Assembly (NCBI RefSeq): GCF_900187425.1
Contig: NZ_FYDJ01000027.1
Span: 1 to 58,391 of the forward strand
From: Pseudomonas sp. Irchel s3h14
Lineage (GTDB): Bacteria; Pseudomonadota; Gammaproteobacteria; Pseudomonadales; Pseudomonadaceae
DNA length: 58,391 bases
Direction of reading: 5' to 3'
Shown here: positions 38,512 to 46,607 of the stretch, piece after piece
Layout of the letters: each line of letters begins with the position of its first letter
How positions within the stretch are numbered: the first letter of the stretch is position 1
Notes under the pieces: model-generated
Seen by the model: the letters and a program-made list of their open reading frames with translations, nothing else
What the model was told of the DNA's origin: nothing
The model's database searches: none
Position numbers and translations under genes: made by a program

Positions 38512-39624
38512 GTGCATATCGCTGACATAACCATGTTCTACGCCCCTGCCAGCGGTGGCGTGCGCACTTATCTGGATGCAAAGCACCGTCGCCTGAGCAT
38601 CAAGCCGGGCATTCGCCACAGTCTGTTAATTCCTGGGGCTTACTTGAGTGAACAGGATGGCGTTTACACGGTTCCGGCCCCCGCCCTGCCCTTCGGCAAG
38701 GGTTATCGCTTCCCCCTCCGTCTCGCGCCATGGCGCAATGTTCTGCAGGATTTACAGCCCGACCTGATCGAGGTCGGCGACCCCTACCTCACCGCATGGG
38801 CGGCCCTCGACGCCCGGCGGCAACTCGATGTCCCGGTGATCGGCTTTTATCATTCGGACCTGCCGCTGCTGGTCAGCAATCGCATGGGCAACTGGGTCAC
38901 CACCAACGTCGAAGCCTATGTCAGCAAGCTCTATGGCAACTTCGATCGGGTTCTGGCGCCAAGCCAGGTCATGGCCGACAAACTGATTGGGCTGGGGGTG
39001 AAGAACGTTTTCGTGCAACCGCTGGGCGTCGACTTGCAAACATTTAATCCCACGGCACGAGACACGGGTCTGCGGGCCGAATTGGGCATTGATGAAAACA
39101 CTCATTTGCTGATCTTCGCCGGGCGCGGTTCCAAAGAAAAAAACCTGCCGGTGCTGCTCGACTGCATGAAATGCCTGGGCCGACGCTATCACTTGCTGCT
39201 GGTAGGTTCGTCGATGCCGGCCGCAGTGCCCGACAACGTTACCGTGATCGGTGAATTCTGTACGGCGGCACACGTGGCGCGATTGATGGCCAGCGCCGAT
39301 GCGCTGCTGCACGCCGGTGATCAGGAAACATTCGGCCTGGTGGTTCTTGAAGCCATGGCCAGCGGCATTCCGGTGGTGGCCGTGGCGGCCGGGTCCTTTC
39401 AGGAAATCATCACCGATCAATGCGGCCTGCTCTGCCCGCCGAATAATCCATTGGCGATGGCCAACGCGGTCCGCGAGTTGTTCAGTTCGGGCAGCGTCGT
39501 TTTGGGCAAACAGGCCCGTAGCCATGTCGAGCGGCATTACTCCTGGGACACGGTGGTCAACAGCCTGCTGGGGCATTATCACGCCGTGCTCGGCAGCCAC
39601 TGGCCGCTGACGGCCAATGGTTGA
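38512..39624 (+). CDS. Glycosyltransferase family 4 (GT-B fold)
   Basis: 370 residues. N-terminal ADITMFYAPASGGVRTYLDA carries the GGVRTY acceptor/donor loop; the C-terminal domain has LLIFAGRGSKEKNLPVLLDC, LHAGDQETFGLVVLEAMASG with the EX7E motif, and GIPVVAVAAGSFQEII. GTG 38512 is preferred over ATG 38503 because CGGAGGG ends 9 nt before it; the ATG itself would be too close. First gene of a three-gene cassette. The acceptor is unknown; a membrane lipid is plausible from the neighbours. Confidence 0.88.
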   Translation: MHIADITMFYAPASGGVRTYLDAKHRRLSIKPGIRHSLLIPGAYLSEQDGVYTVPAPALPFGKGYRFPLRLAPWRNVLQDLQPDLIEVGDPYLTAWAALDARRQLDVPVIGFYHSDLPLLVSNRMGNWVTTNVEAYVSKLYGNFDRVLAPSQVMADKLIGLGVKNVFVQPLGVDLQTFNPTARDTGLRAELGIDENTHLLIFAGRGSKEKNLPVLLDCMKCLGRRYHLLLVGSSMPAAVPDNVTVIGEFCTAAHVARLMASADALLHAGDQETFGLVVLEAMASGIPVVAVAAGSFQEIITDQCGLLCPPNNPLAMANAVRELFSSGSVVLGKQARSHVERHYSWDTVVNSLLGHYHAVLGSHWPLTANG

Positions 39625-39628
39625 GCCC

Positions 39629-40393
39629 ATGAACCCGCCCAGCCTGTTACTCGTGCTGCACGACGTCGCTCCGCAAACCTGGGCCGATTATCAACCCTTT
39701 GTCGAAGCCGTCGATGCCTTGGGCGAGGTGCCAATAACCTGGCTGGTGGTGCCCAATTTCCATAAGCACAACGATCTGGAGGAGCATCCGGGATTTCGAC
39801 GTTTGCTCACCCGTCGTATCGCCCGAGGTGACGAACTGGCATTGCACGGTTACTTTCATTGCGATGAAGCGCCCACTCCCACTACGCCACGAGACTGGTT
39901 CATGCGCCGGATCTACACCCACGAAGGCGAGTTTTATGGCCTGTCTCAAGCAGCCGCCCTCGCCCGCCTGCGCGCCGGCATCGAAATATTCCACCGTTAT
40001 CACTGGCCGCTGGAGGGCTTCGTCGCCCCGGCCTGGTTGATGAGCGAAGGGACGCGCCAGGCCTTGCGCCAGTTACCCCTGGGTTACACCAGCGATTCGC
40101 AGCATCTGTATCGTCTACCGGACTTTACCGCCGTTGATGCGCCGGGGTTGGTCTGGAGTGCGCGCAGTGCCTGGCGCCGTGGGTTGTCGAAGCTCGTCAG
40201 CGATCAACGCGAACAACGCTGGCAGCAAGCACCGGTGATTCGTCTTGGCTTGCACCCGATTGATATGCGCCATGAGTTCTCGCGCACTTACTGGCTGCAA
40301 ACCCTCAAGCGCTTTCTCGACGAGGGACGTGTGCCGATGACCAAGGCACGCTGGCTGGCGCTGCAAAGCGACCGTATGGGTCGCGCCGCATGA
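39629..40393 (+). CDS. DUF2334 polysaccharide-deacetylase-like protein
   Basis: 254 residues (258 if started at ATG 39617, which overlaps the glycosyltransferase stop). The carbohydrate esterase 4-like fold is seen in LLLVLHDVAPQTW (with catalytic-type Asp), ELALHGYFHCDEAP (His-containing metal site HGYFH), EGFVAPAWLM and IRLGLHPIDM. Expected metal-dependent N- or O-deacetylase on a glycan or glycolipid. The stop overlaps the next start, so it is coupled to the LPG-synthase-like gene. Confidence 0.85.
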   Translation: MNPPSLLLVLHDVAPQTWADYQPFVEAVDALGEVPITWLVVPNFHKHNDLEEHPGFRRLLTRRIARGDELALHGYFHCDEAPTPTTPRDWFMRRIYTHEGEFYGLSQAAALARLRAGIEIFHRYHWPLEGFVAPAWLMSEGTRQALRQLPLGYTSDSQHLYRLPDFTAVDAPGLVWSARSAWRRGLSKLVSDQREQRWQQAPVIRLGLHPIDMRHEFSRTYWLQTLKRFLDEGRVPMTKARWLALQSDRMGRAA

Positions 40394-41385
40394 GTCGCGG
40401 GATTCTGCTGCTCGTCGCGCTGCTCGCTGCGGTGCTGATTCCGTCGCTGCTGGGCGGTAACGAAACCTGGTATCGGCTGCGAAACTTTCCACTGAACTGG
40501 CTGCTGATCATGTTCGGCATGATCCTGCTGTGCTGGGTGCTGAACACGATGCGCTTGCGCCTGTTACTCGGGGATCAACGCGACAAGGTGGGCCCGCTCA
40601 GAAGCCTCGGGGTGGTGATGGCCGCCGAGTTCGCTTATTGCGCAACACCGGGCGGCAGCGGCGGTCCGCTGACGATCATGGCGCTGCTGGCGCGCAATGG
40701 CGTGCGTCCGGCCAGGGGCAGCGCCGTGTTTGCCATGGATCAGCTGAGCGATTTGCTGTTTTTTCTTTGCGCGCTGAGCGGGATCCTGATTTATGCGTTG
40801 TTCCAGCACCTCAGCCAACGCATGGAATGGCTGCTGACCGTCAGCGCCATTTCGATGTTCGGCGGGTTGTTCAGTTGCGTCGTGGTCGCCCGCTACCATC
40901 GAATACTGATTCGTCTGAGCGGTCGGTTGCTTGCTCGTTTGAATGTCAAAGCCACCACGCGCCTGCGCTGGGCGCGAAAACTCCTGCACTTTCTGGCGGC
41001 GTTCACGGACACATTGAAGCTGCCCTTTCAGACGCTCATCACGGTGTTTGCCCTGACTTGCCTGCATTGGATCTTGCGCTATAGCGTGCTGTATCTGGCA
41101 TTGCGTGGGCTCGGGGCGGATTTGCAGTGGGCCTGGAGCTTTCTGATCCAGATGCTTTCACTGAGCGCGGGGCAATTCAGCCTGTTGCCGGGCGGTGCCG
41201 GGGCGGCGGAGTTGACGTCGGCGGCGCTGCTGGCGCCGATGGTGGGAAAATCCACCGCGGCGGCGGCGATTCTGATTTGGCGGGCGGTGACTTATTACTT
41301 TTATCTGGTCGTCGGCGGGCCGGTATTTTTACTGATGCTCGGGCGGCCGCTGCTGAAGAAGTTGATGAAGTTCAAACAGGCTTAG
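40390..41385 (+). CDS. Lysylphosphatidylglycerol-synthase-type integral membrane protein (UPF0104)
   Basis: 331 residues with about eight to nine transmembrane helices. The family motif TPGGSGGPLTIMALLARNGV, FAMDQLSDLLFFL and the late LLPGGAGAAELTSAALLAPM are clear. It is only the membrane (flippase-like) part of MprF; no aminoacyl-transferase domain is attached. Such stand-alone proteins often accompany glycolipid synthesis genes. ATG overlaps the DUF2334 stop (ATGA). Confidence 0.87.
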   Translation: MSRGILLLVALLAAVLIPSLLGGNETWYRLRNFPLNWLLIMFGMILLCWVLNTMRLRLLLGDQRDKVGPLRSLGVVMAAEFAYCATPGGSGGPLTIMALLARNGVRPARGSAVFAMDQLSDLLFFLCALSGILIYALFQHLSQRMEWLLTVSAISMFGGLFSCVVVARYHRILIRLSGRLLARLNVKATTRLRWARKLLHFLAAFTDTLKLPFQTLITVFALTCLHWILRYSVLYLALRGLGADLQWAWSFLIQMLSLSAGQFSLLPGGAGAAELTSAALLAPMVGKSTAAAAILIWRAVTYYFYLVVGGPVFLLMLGRPLLKKLMKFKQA

Positions 41386-41548
41386 TTTTATCGTCGGACT
41401 CGTTCTGCAACTGTTCCCACAACTCGGCGGCACCGGGAAACTCCGTGCCGTCTTCGGGGTTCATGTCATCCGGATCGTAACGACTCAAACACCCCTCGCC
41501 CAACGTGGCGGGAGCCTTGGATGTCGCTTTGTCGAGTGGATCGGCCAT
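41372..41548 (-). CDS. Small conserved hypothetical protein
   Basis: 58 residues, acidic and polar (GEGCLSRYDPDDMNPEDGTE, ELWEQLQNESDD). ATG 41548 with AGAGGG 8 nt upstream is preferred over the ATG two codons earlier. It overlaps the end of the convergent LPG-synthase-type gene by 14 nt and lies downstream of purU. Codon use is normal for the strain. I recognise the sequence type from pseudomonads but know no function. Confidence 0.65.
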   Translation of the reverse strand: MADPLDKATSKAPATLGEGCLSRYDPDDMNPEDGTEFPGAAELWEQLQNESDDKTKPV

Positions 41549-41570
41549 GGTCATGCCCTCTATTTACCCA

Positions 41571-41616
41571 GATCGTTCCCACGTCGAGGCGTCGAACCGT
41601 CTGCGTGGGAACGATC
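41571..41616. repeat. Short inverted repeat of the GATCGTTCCCACG class
   Basis: GATCGTTCCCACG (41571-41583) and CGTGGGAACGATC (41604-41616). The termini are the same as in the larger element at 27929-28039, but the centre is reduced to about 20 nt. Next to the purU stop. Confidence 0.85.
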
Positions 41617-41628
41617 AACAGCCGACTA

Positions 41629-42477
41629 TCAGAACACCACGGTTTTGTTGCCGTGCACCAGCACCCGATCTTCCAGGTGATAACGCAGACCACGGGCCAG
41701 CACCATCTTCTCGACGTCCCGACCGAAACGCACCATGTCTTCGATGCTGTCACTGTGGCTGACGCGAACAACGTCCTGCTCGATGATCGGACCGGCATCC
41801 AGCTCTTCGGTCACGTAGTGGCAAGTAGCGCCGATCAACTTCACGCCACGCATCGATGCCTGGTGATACGGCTTGGCACCGACGAACGACGGCAGGAAGC
41901 TGTGGTGAATGTTGATGACCTTGTGAGCATATTCGCTGCACAACGCGGGCGGCAGGATTTGCATGTAGCGGGCAAGTACGATCACTTCGGCATCGTGCTG
42001 TTTGACCAGGCGCGAGACTTCGGCGAATGCCGGCTCTTTATCCTGCGGATTGACCGGTACGTGGTAATACGGAATCCCGTGCCACTCGACCATGCTGCGC
42101 AAGTCGTCATGGTTGGAGATCACGCAGGAAATTTCGCAATCCAGCTCATCACTGTGCCAGCGATGCAGCAAGTCGGCGAGGCAGTGAGACTCGCGACTGG
42201 CCATCAGTACCACGCGTTTTTTCTGCTCGGTATCGGTGATGCGCCAGTCCATCGAGAACTCTTCGGCAATCGGTGCAAACGCTTCGCGAAAGGCATCGAT
42301 ACCAAAGGGCAGCGAATCGGCACGAATTTCGTGACGCATGAAGAACCAGCCACTGAGATTGTCCGAGTGATGGCTCGCTTCAGTGATCCAGCCGTTATGT
42401 GACGCCAGAAAGTTACTGACTTTAGCAACGATGCCGACGCGGTCCGGGCAAGCAATCACCAGCCGAAAAGTGCGCAT
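41629..42477 (-). CDS. purU: Formyltetrahydrofolate deformylase
   Basis: Hydrolyses 10-formyl-THF to formate and THF, balancing one-carbon pools. 282 residues: N-terminal ACT domain (LVIACPDRVGIVAKVSNFLA) and C-terminal formyltransferase-like domain with VINIHHSFLPSFVGAKPY and GATCHYVTEELDAGPIIEQD (catalytic Asn-Ile-His and Asp). ATG 42477 with GGAG upstream; the frame is open further upstream with no similarity. Pseudomonads carry more than one copy. Confidence 0.95.
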   Translation of the reverse strand: MRTFRLVIACPDRVGIVAKVSNFLASHNGWITEASHHSDNLSGWFFMRHEIRADSLPFGIDAFREAFAPIAEEFSMDWRITDTEQKKRVVLMASRESHCLADLLHRWHSDELDCEISCVISNHDDLRSMVEWHGIPYYHVPVNPQDKEPAFAEVSRLVKQHDAEVIVLARYMQILPPALCSEYAHKVINIHHSFLPSFVGAKPYHQASMRGVKLIGATCHYVTEELDAGPIIEQDVVRVSHSDSIEDMVRFGRDVEKMVLARGLRYHLEDRVLVHGNKTVVF

Positions 42478-42816
42478 GAGGGTCAAACTCCAGAACTTCG
42501 CAAAGGCGGCCATTCTAGCGATTGCGCAGCAAAACTGCAGTATTGATGACGTTTGGCCCGACACAAAGGTAAGCGGCACAGGCTCTGGCAGTACCTGCAA
42601 CCCGCGCGATGGTGTTCCTGTTGCCAATCTTCAAGTGCCCAATTGTGAATATTCGTGATGACTGCATCACACTATTTAACTACACCGGCAATTTATGCCT
42701 ATTCACCGTAACTAATTTAAATAAAACTCCTGTTAAATGTTTACTTGGTGAAACACCCTGACTATTATTGCCGCACTGTCACCTGCCATCCAGCGCCCCA
42801 ACATAAGGTAGTCCTC
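42478..42816. other. A/T-rich purU-mvaT divergent region with a 16-bp dyad
   Basis: 339 nt. The part 42640-42750 is clearly richer in A/T than the coding DNA around it, which suits binding by H-NS-like MvaT itself. A dyad GTGATG-ACTG-CATCAC lies at 42655-42670. No ORF is supported; promoters of purU and mvaT are expected here. Confidence 0.55.
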
Positions 42817-43194
42817 ATGTCCTTGATCAACGAATATCGCGCCACCGAAGAAGCTATCAAAGAGCTGCAAGCCCGTTTGAAGAACCTGTCCCAAGACGAC
42901 AAACTGCAAACCGAGCTGGAATTCGAAGGCAAACTGCGCACCCTGATGGGCGAGTACTCCAAGTCTCTGCGTGACATCATTGCGCTATTGGATCCAGAGT
43001 CCAAAACCAAAGCACCACGCGGCGGCGCAGTAAAAACTACTGGCACCAAGCGTGCTCGCAAAGTTAAACAATACAAAAACCCGCACAACGGCGAAGTCAT
43101 CGAAACCAAAGGTGGCAACCACAAAACTCTGAAAGAGTGGAAAGCCAAGTGGGGCGGTGACGTGGTTGAAGGCTGGGCTACCCTGCTGGGCTAA
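42817..43194 (+). CDS. mvaT: H-NS-family transcriptional regulator MvaT
   Basis: Xenogeneic silencer that coats A/T-rich DNA. 125 residues: N-terminal coiled-coil oligomerisation region (SLINEYRATEEAIKELQARL, about 1-60), a linker rich in Lys/Arg (residues ~65-85), and the C-terminal DNA-binding domain with YKNPHNGEVIETKGGNHKTL and the AT-hook-like ETKGGNH, then WKAKWGGDVVEGWA. ATG 42817 with AAGG upstream. Monocistronic with a terminator. Confidence 0.96.
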   Translation: MSLINEYRATEEAIKELQARLKNLSQDDKLQTELEFEGKLRTLMGEYSKSLRDIIALLDPESKTKAPRGGAVKTTGTKRARKVKQYKNPHNGEVIETKGGNHKTLKEWKAKWGGDVVEGWATLLG

Positions 43195-43233
43195 GCCATA
43201 GCGCTTGTCGCAGACTCATCCGCAACAAAAAAG

Positions 43234-43260
43234 AACGCCAGCATCTGCTGGCGTTTTTTT
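43234..43260 (+). terminator. Terminator of mvaT (probably shared with sbcB)
   Basis: AACGCCAGCA, loop TC, TGCTGGCGTT followed by T6. An A-run precedes the stem, so it can act on the converging sbcB transcript too. Confidence 0.92.
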
Positions 43261-43293
43261 ATGCCCGGAATTCAACCCCGGACATTTTCGATT

Positions 43294-44724
43294 TCAAAGA
43301 TTCAAACGTTTGCGTAATGCCTGGACATAATTCTGCCATTCATTCAGCACCTCTCGCTGAAACGATGTAGCCGTAATACTCCATTGGGCTGCGGCCTCTA
43401 CAAAAGTTTCCAGCGTATTTGGCGCCCCCCACTCGGGAGCTGACAAACGTTGCTGACAGAATATTCGCCAGCGCTCTTGCTCTTCGAAACTCAACGTATC
43501 GGGGAAGTTGCGTGCGCGATATCGAAACAATAATTCAGGCAATCGTTCATCATCGAAAGGCCATTGTTGTTGCGCTAATTGAGCCGGGTCGGCAGACCTG
43601 ACTTGCTCACAAAGACGCCGATCCCGATCACCGATAAAACCATCGTATAACTGTTGCTCAGGGTCTTGGCTCGAGGTGAAATCTTCGCTGGCGTAAATCG
43701 CCTGAACTTTATCTCGCCAAACTGTTTGTGCGTCACTTAGCCGCAGCGCGCGCTCTTGGTAGAGCGGCATATCCAGCCCCAAACGTTGCTGATCTTCAGT
43801 GCGAAGTACCGACAACGGCGCCACCACCGGGCATTTGTTGATATGGATAAGTTTGAGCGGCACCGGCAACTCGCCCTCGGCCAAGTCATCGCGACGGGTA
43901 TACAGCCGTTGACGCAAGGTGTCGGCATCAAGATCGAGCAAGCCCTGAGGGTCAAGATGCAGATCACAGACAATCAAGGCGTTCTTGTTTCGCGGGTGCC
44001 AGGCCAAGGGCAGCACCACACCGACATAATTGCGCGCCGCTGAAAAGCGCCCCGAGATGTGCACCATCGGCTGCAACAGACGAATCTGATCCATCACCTT
44101 TTGTTTACCGCGCAACTGAAACAACCAGTCAAACAACTTCGGCTGCTTTTCCCGAATCAGACGCGCCAGGGCGATGGTGGCGCGAACGTCCGATAGCGCT
44201 TCGTGAGCATTTCCGTGATCAATGCCATTGGCGGCGGTCAGGCGTTCGAGTTTGAGCGTTATCCGCCCCTCGTCGTCCGTCGGCCAAACGATGCCATCAG
44301 GGCGCAAGGCATAGGCTGCACGCACCACATCGATCAGGTCCCAGCGGCTATTACCGCCCTGCCACTCACGTGCATAAGGGTCGAAAAAGTTTCGGTAAAG
44401 ACTGTAACGGGTCATCTCGTCATCGAAACGCAACGTGTTGTACCCCGCCCCGCACGTGCCGGGCGCAGCGAGTTGGGCATGTACCCGTGTCATGAAATCG
44501 GCTTCGCTCAAGCCTTGCTCGGCCAGTCGACCGGGCGTAATACCCGTGATCACGCAGGCTGCCGGATGGGGCAGGATGTCTTCACTGGGCTGACAGTAAA
44601 GGTTGACCGGCTCGTCTATTTCATTGAGATCGAAGTCAGTGCGAATCCCCGCCATCTGGAGTGGGCGGTCGCAACGGGGGTTGATGCCAGTGGTTTCATA
44701 GTCGTACCAGAAGATAGAGGTCAC
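43294..44724 (-). CDS. sbcB: Exodeoxyribonuclease I
   Basis: 3'-5' single-strand DNA exonuclease. 476 residues. DEDD exonuclease motifs: FWYDYETTGINPRCDRPLQM (Exo I), GYNTLRFDDEMTRY (Exo II) and ANGIDHGNAHEALSDVRATI (Exo III with His and Asp), followed by the ExoI C-terminal domains. ATG at 44722-44724. Divergent from the RDD/MoxR operon. Confidence 0.96.
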   Translation of the reverse strand: MTSIFWYDYETTGINPRCDRPLQMAGIRTDFDLNEIDEPVNLYCQPSEDILPHPAACVITGITPGRLAEQGLSEADFMTRVHAQLAAPGTCGAGYNTLRFDDEMTRYSLYRNFFDPYAREWQGGNSRWDLIDVVRAAYALRPDGIVWPTDDEGRITLKLERLTAANGIDHGNAHEALSDVRATIALARLIREKQPKLFDWLFQLRGKQKVMDQIRLLQPMVHISGRFSAARNYVGVVLPLAWHPRNKNALIVCDLHLDPQGLLDLDADTLRQRLYTRRDDLAEGELPVPLKLIHINKCPVVAPLSVLRTEDQQRLGLDMPLYQERALRLSDAQTVWRDKVQAIYASEDFTSSQDPEQQLYDGFIGDRDRRLCEQVRSADPAQLAQQQWPFDDERLPELLFRYRARNFPDTLSFEEQERWRIFCQQRLSAPEWGAPNTLETFVEAAAQWSITATSFQREVLNEWQNYVQALRKRLNL

Positions 44725-44907
44725 GGGCTATTCCTGAACTGAAGATCGGCGAAGTCTAGGCGTTCACATCCCGCCCCGGCCAGTAATCTCGTCATTCAAT
44801 CACCTCCGGCCTCTTACCGTGCAATACATAGTTATGTCGTTTTCCCCCGAGAGGCTGCTAGCATCGGACGGACATCGAATCCCGAACAGGCCACATCAAG
44901 GTTGCCC

Positions 44908-45633
44908 ATGCTCGAGACCACAGCACTGCCAAGGAAAGCGACGCTGTCCCCGCCACTGGATACGCGGTATCAAGTCGAAACGCCGGAAGGCATCGACTTG
45001 CCCCTGCGCCCGGCCGGGTTGATGGTCCGTGCGCTCGCGTTCGCCATCGATCTCGGGCTGCGCGGGTTGATCGTTGGCCTGCTGTTTATTGTCCTGGCGT
45101 TCCTCGGGAAACTCGGTGCAGGGCTCGGCTCGATTCTGTTGTTCGTGGTGAGCTGGTGGTACATGGTGCTGTTCGAAGTGCTCAATCAGGGGCGTTCGCC
45201 CGGCAAGCAATGGATGGGCCTACGGGTGGTGCAGGACGATGGCACGCCGATCGGCTGGTCTGCTTCGCTGCTGCGCAACCTGCTGCGATTTGTCGACATG
45301 CTGCCGTTCGGCTACTTCCTCGGGGCCATCAGTTGCCTGCAACATCCCACCTTCAAGCGCCTAGGCGATCTGGCCGCCGGCACGCTGGTGATCTACCGCG
45401 AACTACCGCTCGCCCGACCACAACTGCTCGCCGTCCAGCCCCGGCGCCCGGCCTTTGCACTGACGCTGACCGAACAACGCGCCATCCTCGGGTTTGCCGA
45501 GCGCCAGGGTGAACTCTCTGAAGCACGGGGCAAAGAGCTGGCGGCCATACTCGCGCAACCGCTGCAGGTGTCGGCGCCAGGGGCCGTGGACGAACTCAAT
45601 GGCATCGCCCGCGGCTTGTTGGGCCCCACATGA
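44908..45633 (+). CDS. RDD family membrane protein, first gene of the MoxR operon
   Basis: 241 residues: RPAGLMVRALAFAIDLGLRG opens the RDD domain, with three hydrophobic segments (about 42-66, 72-92 and 125-146), QGRSPGKQWMGLRVV and FKRLGDLAAGTLVIYRE. A cytoplasmic C-terminal helical extension of about 70 residues (LTLTEQRAILGFAERQGELS) is additional to the RDD core. ATG 44908 with AAGG upstream. The stop overlaps the next start by 4 nt. Confidence 0.9.
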   Translation: MLETTALPRKATLSPPLDTRYQVETPEGIDLPLRPAGLMVRALAFAIDLGLRGLIVGLLFIVLAFLGKLGAGLGSILLFVVSWWYMVLFEVLNQGRSPGKQWMGLRVVQDDGTPIGWSASLLRNLLRFVDMLPFGYFLGAISCLQHPTFKRLGDLAAGTLVIYRELPLARPQLLAVQPRRPAFALTLTEQRAILGFAERQGELSEARGKELAAILAQPLQVSAPGAVDELNGIARGLLGPT

Positions 45634-46607
45634 AGCAAAGCCTTTTCGAAAGTCGCCACAAGGCCGAATGGGAGCAATTTGCTCTCGTGCTTGAACAGCT
45701 GGAGCAAGGCAAGGAAGCCGAACGAGTCGCCGCTTTCCCCAGCGATTATCGTCGTCTCTGCCAGCATCTGGCGCTGGCCCAGGAACGTGGTTACAGCAGC
45801 TTTCTGATCGACTCGTTACAGCAACAAGTGCTGCGCGGGCATCAACAGCTTTATCGCCACCGCAGTCGACTGGGTGCCAACGTGCTGGGCTTCATCCTGG
45901 CTGACTTCCCGCGACTGGTGCGCGAACAGTGGCGCTTCGTGCTCGCCGCCGGCCTGATGTTTTTTGGCAGCCTGATCGGCATCGCACTGCTGGTGTATCT
46001 GTTCCCCGACCTGGTCTACAACCTGATCCCGGCCGAGCAGGTCAGCGAGATGCAAGGCATGTACGACCCCGAGGCCGGTCATCTGGGGCGCTCCGCGGAA
46101 CGGGCGGCCAGTGAAGACTGGGTGATGTTCGGTTACTACATCATGCACAACATCGGCATCGCCTTTCAGACCTTCGCCAGCGGTTTGCTGTTTGGCCTGG
46201 GCAGCGCGTTTTTCCTGTTCTTCAACGGTTTGATGATTGGTGCGGTGGCCGGGCACCTGACGCACATCGGCTACGGGCAAACCTTCTGGTCATTCGTGGT
46301 TGGCCACGGCGCCTTCGAACTGAGTGCTATCGCCCTGGCCGGTGCCGCCGGCCTGCAATTGGGTTGGGCACTGATCGCGCCGGGGCGTCTGCCCCGCTCC
46401 GAAGCCCTGCGGCTGGCGGCGCGCAAGAGCGTACTGCTGATTTGCGGGGTCATGCTGTTTCTGCTGATTGCGGCGTTTATCGAAGCTTACTGGTCGTCCA
46501 CGGTCGGGGTCACGCCAATGACCAAATACCTGGTCGGTGCAGCGCTCTGGTTGTTGGTGGCGACTTACCTGCTGTTTGCCGGACGGACCCGCCATGCGCC
46601 TGAGTGA
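45630..46607 (+). CDS. Stage II sporulation protein M-like (SpoIIM/DUF95) membrane protein
   Basis: 325 residues. Soluble N-terminal helical part (about 1-95), then five to six transmembrane helices (about 100-125, 175-205, 210-232, 238-260, 275-295, 300-320). FASGLLFGLGSAFFLFFNGL and the GHGAFELSAIALAGAAGLQL motif identify the SpoIIM/DUF95 family. Pseudomonas does not sporulate; in this context it is a membrane partner of the MoxR-DUF58 system. Starts in the ATGA overlap with the RDD gene. Confidence 0.9.
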   Translation: MKQSLFESRHKAEWEQFALVLEQLEQGKEAERVAAFPSDYRRLCQHLALAQERGYSSFLIDSLQQQVLRGHQQLYRHRSRLGANVLGFILADFPRLVREQWRFVLAAGLMFFGSLIGIALLVYLFPDLVYNLIPAEQVSEMQGMYDPEAGHLGRSAERAASEDWVMFGYYIMHNIGIAFQTFASGLLFGLGSAFFLFFNGLMIGAVAGHLTHIGYGQTFWSFVVGHGAFELSAIALAGAAGLQLGWALIAPGRLPRSEALRLAARKSVLLICGVMLFLLIAAFIEAYWSSTVGVTPMTKYLVGAALWLLVATYLLFAGRTRHAPE

